From contig NZ_AFHG01000048.1 in NCBI RefSeq assembly GCF_000214035.2, forward strand, positions 1 to 64,000: 64,000 nt of DNA, in the 5' to 3' direction. Source of the DNA: Methyloversatilis universalis FAM5 (lineage in GTDB: Bacteria; Pseudomonadota; Gammaproteobacteria; Burkholderiales; Rhodocyclaceae). Every line of letters begins with the position of its first letter. The first letter of the stretch is position 1. This document shows, in pieces, positions 27,460 through 36,934 of this stretch. A program made the position numbers and the translations under genes. A model generated the notes under the pieces. It saw only the letters and a program-made list of their open reading frames with translations. It had not been told where the DNA came from and made no database searches.

Positions 27460-28335
27460 GTGGCAGGCAGCATACACAGCATGACCGGTTTCGCGACCGT
27501 TGCAGTCAGTGTCGGCGGGGCGACGCTCAATCTTGAGCTGCGAACGGTCAATTCCCGTTTCCTGGATCTGCATTTCAGGCTGCCGGACGAGCTGCGGGTG
27601 ATCGAACCGCTGCTGCGCGAACAGATTACCGGCGCGCTGGCGCGCGGCAAGGTTGATTGCCGGGCTGGCCTGCAGGCGGGTGGAGAGGCCACCCGCGAAC
27701 TGGCGCTCAATCCTCAGCTGCTGGCCCAGCTGGTGTCGCTCGACGCGTCGGTGCGCGCCGCGCTGCCGCAGGCGGCGCCGCTGTCGGTGGCCGAAGTGCT
27801 GCGCTGGCCGGGCATGCTGGGCGACGACGCCATCCCGGCCGAAGCGCTGACCGAAGCCGGTGGCCGCGCCATCCGCCAGGCGCTCGCCGACCTGACCGCC
27901 TCGCGCGGCCGAGAGGGCGTGCGGCTCGCGGCCATCCTGATGGAGCGCGTGGTGCGCATGCGCGAACTGGTGGCCCAGGTCACGCCGCGGGTGCCCGAAG
28001 TGGTGCGCGACTACCAGGCGAAACTGGTGCAGAAGCTGCAGGAGGCCATCGGCAGCGCGGACGACGAGCGCATCCGCACCGAAGTCGGCCTGTTCGCGGT
28101 GCGCATCGACGTGGCCGAGGAACTGAACCGGCTGAGCACCCATCTGGACGAGGTGGAGCGCATCCTCGCCAAGGGCGGCAGCGCCGGCAAGCGGCTCGAT
28201 TTCCTGATGCAGGAACTGAACCGCGAAGCCAACACGCTGGCGTCGAAATCGGTTGCGGCCGACGTGAGCGGGGTGGCGATGGAGCTCAAGATCCTGATCG
28301 AACAGATGCGCGAGCAGGTACAGAACATCGAGTGA
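27460..28335 (+). CDS. yicC: YicC-family endoribonuclease
   Basis: 291 residues. The N-terminal YicC_N domain begins HSMTGFATVAV with LRTVNSRFLDLHFRLPDEL, and the C-terminal DUF1732 ends in SVAADVSGVAMELKILIEQMREQVQNIE. YicC proteins are RNases that clear some small RNAs. The GTG at 27460 has an AGGGGAC element upstream and is preferred; the ATG at 27481 starts right at MTGFA and is possible. It is followed by gmk as in many proteobacteria, and is divergent from the kinase/phosphatase pair. Confidence 0.92.
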   Translation: MAGSIHSMTGFATVAVSVGGATLNLELRTVNSRFLDLHFRLPDELRVIEPLLREQITGALARGKVDCRAGLQAGGEATRELALNPQLLAQLVSLDASVRAALPQAAPLSVAEVLRWPGMLGDDAIPAEALTEAGGRAIRQALADLTASRGREGVRLAAILMERVVRMRELVAQVTPRVPEVVRDYQAKLVQKLQEAIGSADDERIRTEVGLFAVRIDVAEELNRLSTHLDEVERILAKGGSAGKRLDFLMQELNREANTLASKSVAADVSGVAMELKILIEQMREQVQNIE

Positions 28336-28414
28336 GGCGTGCGCCGCCTCCATGGGTCACGCCGGCCGCGACATGCGGACTGGTATCCGGAAACGTCCTT
28401 CAGGTCCAGCAGTC

Positions 28415-29035
28415 ATGAATTCTCGCGGCGTCCTTTTCATCGTCAGCGCACCGTCCGGTGCCGGCAAGACCACTCTGGTGCGCGGCCTGCTCGAACGCGA
28501 GCCGCAGATCGGGCTGTCGATCTCGCACACCACCCGCGCGCCGCGGCCGGGTGAGGTCGACGGTGTGGCCTATCACTTCATCAGCGTCGAGCGTTTCGAG
28601 GCGATGCGTGAAGCCGGCGACTTCCTGGAGTGGGCGCATGTGCACGGCAATTTCTACGGCACCTCGCGCCGCTGGCTGGACGAGCGGCTGAACGCCGGCC
28701 ACGACGTGCTGCTGGAGATCGACTGGCAGGGCGCGCAGCAGGTGCGTGCGCAATTCCCCGAGGCGGTGAGCCTTTTCGTGCTGCCGCCGTCCTTCGAGGC
28801 CCTGGCGCAACGCCTGACCGGGCGCGGCTCTGACGCGCCCGAGGTCATAGAACGCAGACTGGCTGCGGCACGCGAGGAGATCGGTCATCTCAGGGAGTTC
28901 GATTTCGTTATAATCAACAACATACTGAGCCAGGCGCTGGACGAAATGGTCGCTGTCGCGCGCGCTGCGCGGCTGCTCCGTTCGAGCCAGATGTCCCGGA
29001 ATCCCGAATTCTTCAAATCCCTGGGTGTGAATTGA
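28415..29035 (+). CDS. gmk: Guanylate kinase
   Basis: 206 residues. Guanylate kinase converts GMP to GDP. The P-loop is APSGAGKTT (about 12-20). The GMP-binding region has [14 protein letters not shown] and YHFIS, and the middle has [13 protein letters not shown]. rpoZ follows directly, a conserved pair that links GMP metabolism with the ppGpp gene spoT downstream. Confidence 0.97.
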   Translation: MNSRGVLFIVSAPSGAGKTTLVRGLLEREPQIGLSISHTTRAPRPGEVDGVAYHFISVERFEAMREAGDFLEWAHVHGNFYGTSRRWLDERLNAGHDVLLEIDWQGAQQVRAQFPEAVSLFVLPPSFEALAQRLTGRGSDAPEVIERRLAAAREEIGHLREFDFVIINNILSQALDEMVAVARAARLLRSSQMSRNPEFFKSLGVN

Positions 29036-29036
29036 T

Positions 29037-29243
29037 ATGGCACGCATTACCGTCGAAGACTGTCTGAAGCGCATTCCGAACCGTTTTCAGCTCACGCTGG
29101 CCGCCACCTACCGCGCCCGTCAGCTGTCCGCCGGCAGCACGCCGCAGGTCGATGGCGACAAGGACAAGCCGACCGTGGTCGCGCTGCGTGAAATCGCCGC
29201 CGGCAAGGTCGGTCTGGAAATCCTGAACCGGGGTCAGGCCTGA
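29037..29243 (+). CDS. rpoZ: RNA polymerase omega subunit
   Basis: 68 residues: [19 protein letters not shown] and [15 protein letters not shown] are conserved omega segments. It helps assemble the beta' subunit and, with beta', forms one ppGpp-binding site. It begins 1 base after gmk and precedes spoT by about 40 bases, the usual gmk-rpoZ-spoT order. Confidence 0.96.
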   Translation: MARITVEDCLKRIPNRFQLTLAATYRARQLSAGSTPQVDGDKDKPTVVALREIAAGKVGLEILNRGQA

Positions 29244-29282
29244 TGAGGCCGGGCTGTCAGCGCTGAGTGGATCGTCCGACCG

Positions 29283-31562
29283 GTGGATAAATTCATCATG
29301 CCCACTCCGGTCGCCCACATCCCGCCTGCACAGCCCCTGGTCGGTCTCGGACCGACCGCCGACAACGACGCCGATGCCGGCACGCCGCCGGCGCCCTGTC
29401 CGACGCTGGCTGATCTCGAACGCCTGATCGCCGGCATTTCCGGCTATCTCCGCGAAGAAGACGTGCAGCGCGTGCGCGATGCGTACGCGCTGTCTGCGGC
29501 CGCCCATGCCGGCCAGTTCCGCATGAGCGGCGAGCCCTATGTCTCGCACCCGCTCGCGGTCGCTGAAATCCTGTCCGGCTGGCACCTCGATTCGCAGGCG
29601 CTGTGCGCCGCGCTGCTGCACGACGTGATGGAAGACACCGCCATCACCAAGGCCGAGATCGCGGAGCGCTTCGGCAAGGTGGTGGCGGAACTGGTCGATG
29701 GCGTGTCCAAGCTGGACAAGATCGAGTTCCAGTCCAAGGAAGACGCGCAGGCGGAAAATTTCCGCAAGATGCTGATGGCGATGGCGCGCGACGTGCGCGT
29801 CATCCTGATCAAGCTGGCCGACCGCACCCACAACATGCGCACGCTGGGTTCGATGCGGCCGGACAAGCAGCGCCGCATCGCCCGCGAAACGCTGGAAATC
29901 CACGCGCCGATCGCCAACCGGCTGGGCCTGCACGCGGTGTACCGCGAACTGCAGGACCTGTCCTTCCACGCCATGCATCCGATGCGCTACCGGGTGCTGG
30001 AACGGGCGATGAAGGCGGCGCGCGGCAACCGGCGCGAAGTGGTGGGCAAGATCACCGAAGCCATCCGCACCCGCCTGCCCGAGCGTGGCATCGAAGCCGA
30101 CGTGTTCGGTCGCGAGAAGAGCCTGTACTCCATCTTCCGCAAGATGCGCGACAAGCACCTCACCTTCTCCCAGGTGCTGGACATCTACGGTTTTCGCGTC
30201 GTGGTGAACGACGTGCCGCACTGCTATCTCGCGCTGGGCGCGCTGCACGCGCTGTACAAGCCGGTGCCGGGCAAGTTCAAGGACTACATCGCCATTCCGA
30301 AGGCGAATGGCTACCAGTCGCTGCACACCACGCTGATCGGCCCCTTCGGCACACCGGTCGAAGTGCAGATACGCACCGCCGAAATGCACCAGATCGCGCA
30401 GAACGGCGTCGCGTCGCACTGGCTGTACAAGGACAGCGAACAGTCGCTGGACGACCTGCAGGCCAACACTCACCGCTGGCTGCAGTCGCTGCTCGAACTG
30501 CAGAGCTCGGCGCCGGATTCGGCGGAATTCCTCGAACACGTGAAGATCGACCTGTTCCCGGGCGAGGTCTATGTGTTCACGCCGAAGGGCAAGATCATGT
30601 CGCTGCCGCGCGGCGCGACCGCGGTCGATTTCGCCTACGCGGTGCATACCGACGTCGGTCACTGCTGTGTCGCCTGTCGCATCAATCAGGAACTGATGCC
30701 GCTGCGCAGCGAGCTGAACAGCGGCGATCAGGTGGAAATCATCACCGCCACCCATCCGAATCCGAACCCGGCCTGGCTGGGCTACGTGAAGACCGGCAAG
30801 GCGCGCGCGCAGATCCGCCATTTCCTGAAGACCATGCAGGTCGAGGAATCGGCACAGCTTGGCGAGCGGCTGCTCACCCAGGCGCTGCGCCAGTTCGGCG
30901 TGACGCCGGACGAGATCGGCGACGCCTCGTGGGCGCAGTGGCTGGAAACGGCTGAAGTGAAAAGCCGCAAGGAGGCGCTGGCCGACATCGGACAGGGCAA
31001 GAGTTCGGCCACCTTCGTCGCGCGCAGCCTGCTCAAGCTGCAGACCGCGAGCGAACAGCGCGGTACGCCGCTGGATACGCCGGAAAGCGCGCTGCTCATC
31101 CGCGGTTCCGAGGGCATGGCGGTACAGATCGCGCGCTGCTGCCAGCCGATACCGGGTGACCCCATCGTCGGCCAGCTGCGGATCGGCTCCGGCCTGATGA
31201 TCCACGCGCACGACTGCCCCACGCTGCGCCGCAACCGCAAGGACGGCGACCAGTGGGTGGACGTCGAGTGGGAGCGCGACAGCAGCCGCGTGTTCGAGGT
31301 GGGCATACGCGTGATCGCCGCCAACAAGCCGGGCGTGCTGGCCAAGGTTGCCTTCGAGATCGCCGAGTGCGGCGCCAACATCCAGAATGTGGGCATGGAG
31401 GAAGACGGCAGCCTCTATACCCAGATCCACTTCACGCTGCAGGTGACCGACCGGGTCCACCTCGCACGCATCATGAAGGGCCTGCGCCGCGTACCCGAGG
31501 TGGTCCGCATCGCGCGTGTCCGCGCAGGTGACGGCGCGGACCAGGCCCGCAAGACGAACTGA
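29283..31562 (+). CDS. spoT: Bifunctional (p)ppGpp synthetase/hydrolase SpoT/Rel
   Basis: 759 residues. Order: a variable N-terminus (1-50), an HD hydrolase domain with YVSHPLAVA and LLHDVMEDT (intact metal ligands), and a synthetase domain with YGFRVVV and FKDYIAIPKANGYQSLHT. Then come a TGS domain (VYVFTPKGKIMSLPRGATAVDFAYAVHTDVG), a helical region and a C-terminal ACT domain. The KFKD sequence resembles the RxKD type of bifunctional enzymes rather than the ExDD of monofunctional RelA. A GTG at 29283 gives this length; an ATG at 29298 is the alternative. Confidence 0.95.
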   Translation: MDKFIMPTPVAHIPPAQPLVGLGPTADNDADAGTPPAPCPTLADLERLIAGISGYLREEDVQRVRDAYALSAAAHAGQFRMSGEPYVSHPLAVAEILSGWHLDSQALCAALLHDVMEDTAITKAEIAERFGKVVAELVDGVSKLDKIEFQSKEDAQAENFRKMLMAMARDVRVILIKLADRTHNMRTLGSMRPDKQRRIARETLEIHAPIANRLGLHAVYRELQDLSFHAMHPMRYRVLERAMKAARGNRREVVGKITEAIRTRLPERGIEADVFGREKSLYSIFRKMRDKHLTFSQVLDIYGFRVVVNDVPHCYLALGALHALYKPVPGKFKDYIAIPKANGYQSLHTTLIGPFGTPVEVQIRTAEMHQIAQNGVASHWLYKDSEQSLDDLQANTHRWLQSLLELQSSAPDSAEFLEHVKIDLFPGEVYVFTPKGKIMSLPRGATAVDFAYAVHTDVGHCCVACRINQELMPLRSELNSGDQVEIITATHPNPNPAWLGYVKTGKARAQIRHFLKTMQVEESAQLGERLLTQALRQFGVTPDEIGDASWAQWLETAEVKSRKEALADIGQGKSSATFVARSLLKLQTASEQRGTPLDTPESALLIRGSEGMAVQIARCCQPIPGDPIVGQLRIGSGLMIHAHDCPTLRRNRKDGDQWVDVEWERDSSRVFEVGIRVIAANKPGVLAKVAFEIAECGANIQNVGMEEDGSLYTQIHFTLQVTDRVHLARIMKGLRRVPEVVRIARVRAGDGADQARKTN

Positions 31563-31591
31563 GCCGTTCCAACCTTCAAACGGAGTTTCAC

Positions 31592-31798
31592 GTGGCAGAT
31601 TACGAATCCGATCACACGCGCTTCATGCGTGAGTACCTCGAAAAGCACCCGGAACAGGTCGACGAGCAGCGCCGCGGACGTGCGCTGTGGTGGGACAAGC
31701 CGCAGGACCTGGAAACCCAGCGCCGCTTCAACGAAGCGCGCGTGGCGCAGAAGGCCTACCCCTACCAGACCGACCTGACGCCGTCCGATACGCACTGA
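31592..31798 (+). CDS. DUF3460 family protein
   Basis: 68 residues: YESDHTRFMREYLEKHPEQ, GRALWWDKPQD and KAYPYQTD are characteristic of DUF3460, a small betaproteobacterial family of unknown function. The GTG start at 31592 is preceded by CGGAG at normal spacing. It lies between spoT and the exonuclease gene, with short gaps on both sides. Confidence 0.87.
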   Translation: MADYESDHTRFMREYLEKHPEQVDEQRRGRALWWDKPQDLETQRRFNEARVAQKAYPYQTDLTPSDTH

Positions 31799-31823
31799 AC
31801 CGCTGCCCGGCGGTGTTGCACGC

Positions 31824-33281
31824 ATGAGCCTGTTCGACCAGCCGCTGGCCATCGTCGACCTTGAAACCACCGGTGGCGACCCGCGCGCCGACCGGGTGAC
31901 CGAGGTCGGCGTGGTGCTGATCGATGGCGGCGTGCGAAGGGAATGGTCCAGCCTGGTCAATCCGGGCCTGCCCATTCCGCTGTCTATACAGCGCTTCACC
32001 GGTATTACCGACGACATGGTGGCGGGCGCGCCGCGCTTCGCCGATCTGGCCGAAGAGCTGGCGGCACTGCTGCACGGCCGGCTGTTCATCGCGCACAACG
32101 CGCGCTTCGATCACGGCTTCCTGCGCAACGAGTTTGCCCGCGTCGGCCTGGATTTCTCACCGCGGGTGCTGTGCACGGTCCGGCTGTCGCGTGCGCTCTA
32201 TCCGCAGTTTCCGAAGCACGGGCTGGACGCGCTGATGGCGCGTTTCGACCTGCGCTGCGATGCCCGCCACCGCGCCATCGGCGACGCGCGGGTGGTGCGC
32301 GACTTTCTCGACATCGCAGTCCGCGATTTCCCGCCGGCGGTGATCGAGGCAGCGATGGACAAGGCCGGCCGCGTCGCCGCTACGCCGCCCGGGCTGGCAC
32401 CGGGCGCGCTCGACGATATTCCGGACGCGCCGGGCGTCTACCTGTTCTACGGCGAACCGCCGGCCAGTACCGACCTGCTGCCGGCTGCGGCCGAACTCCC
32501 GCTCTACGTCGGCAAGAGCCGCAGCCTGCGTTCGCGGGTGCTGGCGCACTTCACCGGCTCGCACAAGGGCGGTCAGGCCGCGCGCATGGTGCGCGAAACC
32601 CGGCGCGTGGACTGGATCGAAACCGCGGGCGAACTGGGCGCGCTGCTGCTGGAAGCCCGTCTGGTGAAGCAGTTGCAGCCGCTGTACAACAAGCAGCTGC
32701 GGGCCTCAGGCCCGGCGGTGGCGCTGGTGCTGCGCGGCGGGCCGGGCAACGAGGTGGCCGCCGGTGAGGCGGCGCTCACGCTGGTCGAGCTCGACCGCGT
32801 CGCGCCACAGCAGCTGGCCGGCCTGTACGGCCCTTTCCGTTCACGTCGCGACTGCATGGCCGCATTGCGCGACATGGCCACCGCCTGGCAGCTCTGCCCC
32901 AAGCGCATCGGTCTGCAGGGCTTCGAGCGACGCACCGCCGCCTGCGTGAACGTGCAGGTGAAGCGCTGCCGCGGCGTGTGCTGCGGGCGGGAGGATCCGC
33001 GTCAGCACGATCTGCGGCTGATGAGCGCGCTCGACGGGCTGCGGATGCCGGAATGGCCCTGGGCCGGGCGGGTGGCCCTGCGCGAGCGCCGACCGGGCAC
33101 CGCCCGCAGCGAGCGGCACTGGCTGCAGCACTGGTGCTATCTGGGCAGCGTCGGCGGCAGCGACGACGATGCCGAGGGCAGCCTGCCGCCGGCGACCGAT
33201 CCGCGCTTCGATTACGACCACTACCGCATCCTGCGCCGCCATCTCGACGGTCTGCCGGCCGACGCGGTCGACACCGTCTGA
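31824..33281 (+). CDS. DEDD exonuclease fused to GIY-YIG nuclease domain
   Basis: 485 residues. The N-terminal DnaQ-like 3'-5' exonuclease has ExoI VDLETTGGD (Asp12, Glu14), ExoII HNARFDHGF and ExoIII HRAIGDARVV (about 5-180). After a linker, a GIY-YIG domain like the UvrC/Cho N-terminus runs from APGVYLFYG to LYVGKSRSLRSRV, with LLLEARLVKQLQPLYN (about 200-290). A C-terminal part includes LCPKRIGLQG and CRGVCCG. The fusion suggests incision followed by trimming in DNA repair, akin to Cho, but this is inferred. Both active sites look complete. Confidence 0.88.
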   Translation: MSLFDQPLAIVDLETTGGDPRADRVTEVGVVLIDGGVRREWSSLVNPGLPIPLSIQRFTGITDDMVAGAPRFADLAEELAALLHGRLFIAHNARFDHGFLRNEFARVGLDFSPRVLCTVRLSRALYPQFPKHGLDALMARFDLRCDARHRAIGDARVVRDFLDIAVRDFPPAVIEAAMDKAGRVAATPPGLAPGALDDIPDAPGVYLFYGEPPASTDLLPAAAELPLYVGKSRSLRSRVLAHFTGSHKGGQAARMVRETRRVDWIETAGELGALLLEARLVKQLQPLYNKQLRASGPAVALVLRGGPGNEVAAGEAALTLVELDRVAPQQLAGLYGPFRSRRDCMAALRDMATAWQLCPKRIGLQGFERRTAACVNVQVKRCRGVCCGREDPRQHDLRLMSALDGLRMPEWPWAGRVALRERRPGTARSERHWLQHWCYLGSVGGSDDDAEGSLPPATDPRFDYDHYRILRRHLDGLPADAVDTV

Positions 33282-33287
33282 GCCGGT

Positions 33288-35708
33288 TCAGCGGCGGGTC
33301 AGGCTGAGCCGCAGATCGGCCAGCGGCATCGGTCGCGCGAACAGATAGCCCTGGCCTTCATCGCAGCCGAGCCGGGTCAGCAGGTCGGCCTGTTCAGCCA
33401 GCTCGATGCCTTCCGCGATCGTCTTCATGCGCAGCGAGCGACCGAGCGCCAGCATGGCGTCGATCATCGCGCGCGCGTCGTCGTTCTCGGTCAGGTCGAG
33501 CACAAAGGAGCGGTCTATCTTGATGCGGTCTATCGGCAGGCCGCGCAGCACGCTCAGCGACGAATAGCCGGTACCGAAGTCGTCGATGCTGATCGACACG
33601 CCCAGTCGCTTCAGTGCATCGAGGATGCCGGCACTCCGTTCGATCACCTGCACCGTCGATTCGGTGATTTCAAGCTCGAGCGCCTCGGCCGGAAAGCCGG
33701 TTTCGGTCAGCACTTCGAGCACCTGGGTGACGAAGTCATCGCGCAGGAACTGCCGTACCGACACATTCACCGCCAGCCGCATCTGCCGGCCGTCGCAGTC
33801 CGGCAGGCCGACGATGTCGCGGCAGGCGCGGCGCAGCACCCACAGGCCCAGCGCCTCGATGATGCCGCTCTCTTCCGCCACCGGAATGAAGCGTGCTGGC
33901 GCCACCATGCCCAGGTCCGGATGCGGCCAGCGCACCAGTGCCTCGACGCCGACCCGCTGCCGGTCGCTCAGCCGCAGCTGCGGCTGGTAGTGCACCTCCA
34001 GCGCGTCCGACTCGATGGCACGACGCAGGCCCTGTTCCATCTGCATGCGTTCGTGGGTGCGTTCCGACATGTCTTCGGTGAAGAACTGGTAGCGGTTGCG
34101 CCCCTGTGACTTGGCCGAATACATCGCGATGTCGGCGGCACGCATCAGCACGTTGCGGTCGCTGCCGTGGTCCGGGAACACTGCGATGCCGATGCTGGCC
34201 GAAATGCGGATCTGTTCGTCACCCAGATCGAAGGGCTCGCGCAGCGCGCTCAGTATCTTGATCGCGAGGTGGGAAGCGTCCTCCGGCTGGGTACCGCCGG
34301 TGAGCACGACGAATTCGTCCCCACCGAGCCGGGCCAGCGTGTCACTGCGACGCAGCGACGCGCGCAGCCGCTGCGCCACGCCGCGCAGCAGGTCATCGCC
34401 GATGGCGTGCCCCAGCGTGTCGTTGACCACCTTGAAGCTGTCCAGGTCGAGAAAAAGCAGGGTGCAGCGCTGCTGTGCACGGCGGGCCTGCTCGATCGCG
34501 CGTTCGAAGCGATCGTCGAACAGCAGCCGGTTGGGCAGATCGGTCAGCGCGTCGTGGTGGGCCAGATGATTCAGCTTCTCTTCCGCTCTGTGGATGGCGG
34601 TGAAATCTGAAAAGGCAGCGACGAAGTGGGTCACCCGGCCGTCCTCGCCGCGCACCGCGCTGATGCTCTGCCAGGCCGGAAAGTACTCGCCGGATGCCCG
34701 CCGGCACTGCACCTCGCCCTGCCAGTAGCCGTTGCCCGACGGGGCGGCCAGGCTGGCGTAGAACGCGTCGTTGTGACCGGTACCGAGCACCGCATCCGGA
34801 TCGAGTCCCAGCACCTCGGTCTCGCGGTGGCCGGTGATGCGCGTGCAGGCGGCGTTGATCGCGCTGATGCGCCGCTGGGCGTCAGTGATCACGATGGCTT
34901 CGGCGGTGGTGTGGAATACCACGCTGGACTGACGCAGCCTGTCCTCGTCGCGGCGCCGCTGCGTCACGTCCTGCAGTATGCCGACGATGCGCCGTTCGCC
35001 GCTGGGTCCGCCATAGGCGCGCGCATGCGCTTCCAGCCGGCGCGCGCCGCCGTTGCCCACGGTGCGGAACTCGATGCGTACCGGATCGCCGTGCGCCAGT
35101 GCCGCGTTGAGGGTGTCGGCCACCCGGCCGCGGTCCGCCTCGTCCACCCGCGACTGGAAGGTGTCCCACGATTCGTCCAGCGGCACCGGGCGTTCGCCAA
35201 ACAGCCCGGTCAGGTGGCCTTCGCCGTGCAGCTCCATCGAATCGCCGCGCCATTCGAGCACGCCCAGTGACGCGGCATCGAGCGCCTGCTTGAACAGCTG
35301 CTCGTTGCGTTCGACGCTGACCTCGACCGCGCGCCGGGCGAGCGCCATCTGTATCGTCGCGTGCAGTTCGCGCGCTTCGCACGGCTTGACCAGATAGCCG
35401 AAGGGGCGGCAGTCGAGCGCCCGGCGCAGCGTGTCGTCTTCGGCGTAGGCGGTCAGGAACACCACTGGCACCCGGTGCCGGGTCTGTATCTGCAGCGCCG
35501 CTTCGATGCCGTCCAGCGGGCCTTCCAGGTGGATGTCCATCAGCACCAGATCGGGCGCCACTTCGGCTACTCGATGCACCGCCTGTTCGCCGCTGGCCAG
35601 CACTGCGCCCACCCGGTAACCGAAAGACTGCAGCTGATTCTTCAGGTCGAAGGCGATCACCCGTTCGTCTTCGACCAGCATGAGATTGATCGGCAGCGGA
35701 GCGTTCAT
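33288..35708 (-). CDS. REC-PAS-PAS-GGDEF-EAL signalling protein
   Basis: 806 residues. Domains in order: receiver (about 5-120, phospho-acceptor Asp in LVLMDIHLEG), a first PAS (about 140-255), a second PAS (about 265-375), GGDEF (about 385-545, intact GGDEF and the RLRASLRRSD I-site region) and EAL (about 560-800, EALVRW and DDFGTGYSS). The protein could both make and break cyclic di-GMP, with the receiver setting the balance. Its ATG overlaps the stop codon of the upstream histidine kinase by 4 bases, so that kinase is its probable phosphodonor. Confidence 0.92.
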   Translation of the reverse strand: MNAPLPINLMLVEDERVIAFDLKNQLQSFGYRVGAVLASGEQAVHRVAEVAPDLVLMDIHLEGPLDGIEAALQIQTRHRVPVVFLTAYAEDDTLRRALDCRPFGYLVKPCEARELHATIQMALARRAVEVSVERNEQLFKQALDAASLGVLEWRGDSMELHGEGHLTGLFGERPVPLDESWDTFQSRVDEADRGRVADTLNAALAHGDPVRIEFRTVGNGGARRLEAHARAYGGPSGERRIVGILQDVTQRRRDEDRLRQSSVVFHTTAEAIVITDAQRRISAINAACTRITGHRETEVLGLDPDAVLGTGHNDAFYASLAAPSGNGYWQGEVQCRRASGEYFPAWQSISAVRGEDGRVTHFVAAFSDFTAIHRAEEKLNHLAHHDALTDLPNRLLFDDRFERAIEQARRAQQRCTLLFLDLDSFKVVNDTLGHAIGDDLLRGVAQRLRASLRRSDTLARLGGDEFVVLTGGTQPEDASHLAIKILSALREPFDLGDEQIRISASIGIAVFPDHGSDRNVLMRAADIAMYSAKSQGRNRYQFFTEDMSERTHERMQMEQGLRRAIESDALEVHYQPQLRLSDRQRVGVEALVRWPHPDLGMVAPARFIPVAEESGIIEALGLWVLRRACRDIVGLPDCDGRQMRLAVNVSVRQFLRDDFVTQVLEVLTETGFPAEALELEITESTVQVIERSAGILDALKRLGVSISIDDFGTGYSSLSVLRGLPIDRIKIDRSFVLDLTENDDARAMIDAMLALGRSLRMKTIAEGIELAEQADLLTRLGCDEGQGYLFARPMPLADLRLSLTRR

Positions 35709-36784
35709 GGCGTACCTCGCGATGTGGGCGCCGAGGGGAAGGTGATGCGGTAATGGGCACCGCTGTCCGGCTCTATACGCAATGCGCCGTGCAACTGGTC
35801 GACCAGCAGCGGCACCAGCTGCAGGCCGAGCGACTTCACCGTGGCCAGATCGAAATCCGGCGGCAGGCCGACGCCGTTGTCACGCACCACGAGGGTCACC
35901 TGTCCGTCGCGGCTGGATACCGCGACCGTGATGTCGCCCTGGCGCGGTTCCGGAAAGGCGTGCTTGAAGGCGTTGGTGACCAGTTCGTTGACCAGCAGGC
36001 CGCAGGGCACGGCGCGTTCCAGGTCGAGGTACACCGGGCTGGCCGGCCGGTCGAGCCGCAGTTCGACCCGGTCCGATCCGCTGCGGTAGGTACCGCGCAG
36101 CAGCTGCGACAGCCGGTTGATGTAGTCGCCCAGATCGACGCGCGAGAAATCCTTGCGTTCGTACAGCAGCTGGTGGGTCAGCGCCATCGCGCGCACCCGG
36201 TTCTGGCTTTCGTTCAGGATGTCGCGCACCCGTGGGTCTTCGGCGTTGTTCGCCTGCAGATTCAGCAGGCTGGTGATGACCTGCAGATTGTTCTTCACCC
36301 GGTGGTGCACCTCGTTCAGCAGCACCGTCTTTTCCTGCAGGGCCTGTTCGAGCACCTGCTGCGCGCGCCGCCGCTCGGTAATGTCCACAATGGACGCCAG
36401 CACCAGCATGCCGCGTCCGGTGTCCATCGGGTTCAGACCGATCTCGACCGGAAATTCGCTGCCGTCGGCCCGGCAGGCGAACAGGTCCCGTCCGGCGCCC
36501 ATGGGCCGCGGGCTGGGCGAGGTCAGGAAGCTGTGGCGGAAGGCGGCGTGGTGGGCGCGGGCAGCGGAGGGCACCAGCAGATCGACCGAGCGGCCGACCA
36601 GCGCGGACCGGGGATAGCCGAACAGCTGTTCGGCCTGCTGGTTCACCAGCACGATCATGCCTCGTCCGTCGACCAGCACCATGGCGCTGGGCGCGTACTC
36701 GACGACGCGACGGAATGCATCGTCGCTCATCTGCGGCATCGAGGCGTCATCCGGCCCGGATGTCAGGTCAGTCCGAGTATCCAT
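35705..36784 (-). CDS. PAS-domain sensor histidine kinase, HisKA_2 type
   Basis: 359 residues. A single PAS domain (about 24-135, FRRVVEYAPSAMVLVDG to SIVDITERRR) is followed by a HisKA_2-type dimerisation helix with EVHHRVKNNLQVITSLL (phospho-acceptor His at about 160-161) and an HATPase with NELVTNAFKHAF and DNGVGLP. No membrane helix is seen, so the signal is cytoplasmic. The next gene, coupled by a 4-base overlap, encodes the REC-GGDEF-EAL protein, pointing to a phosphorelay controlling cyclic di-GMP. Confidence 0.92.
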   Translation of the reverse strand: MDTRTDLTSGPDDASMPQMSDDAFRRVVEYAPSAMVLVDGRGMIVLVNQQAEQLFGYPRSALVGRSVDLLVPSAARAHHAAFRHSFLTSPSPRPMGAGRDLFACRADGSEFPVEIGLNPMDTGRGMLVLASIVDITERRRAQQVLEQALQEKTVLLNEVHHRVKNNLQVITSLLNLQANNAEDPRVRDILNESQNRVRAMALTHQLLYERKDFSRVDLGDYINRLSQLLRGTYRSGSDRVELRLDRPASPVYLDLERAVPCGLLVNELVTNAFKHAFPEPRQGDITVAVSSRDGQVTLVVRDNGVGLPPDFDLATVKSLGLQLVPLLVDQLHGALRIEPDSGAHYRITFPSAPTSRGTP

Positions 36785-36881
36785 CGGTCATCCTCCCTGT
36801 GCCGTCGATCCGACAGCCTCATTTATTCTGGATGCCGCGTCGGGTCATGACAAGGCCGTGCCGCATGGGTATCTGTCCCAC

Positions 36882-36910
36882 AAACGAAAAACCCCGCCGA
36901 AGCGGGGTTT
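36882..36910 (-). terminator. Rho-independent terminator after the fae-like gene
   Basis: Read on the minus strand, a 9-bp stem (36910-36902 with 36897-36889, loop ttcg) ends in a T-rich run. It lies about 25 bases past the fae-like stop codon. The rest of 36785-36934 shows nothing else. Confidence 0.88.
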
Positions 36911-36934
36911 CCGTGCTGCTGACCGACCTGGGGA

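Noticed and set aside
29013-31460. 815-codon open frame antisense to spoT
   Set aside because: Shadow of spoT; composition and lack of domains argue against a real gene.
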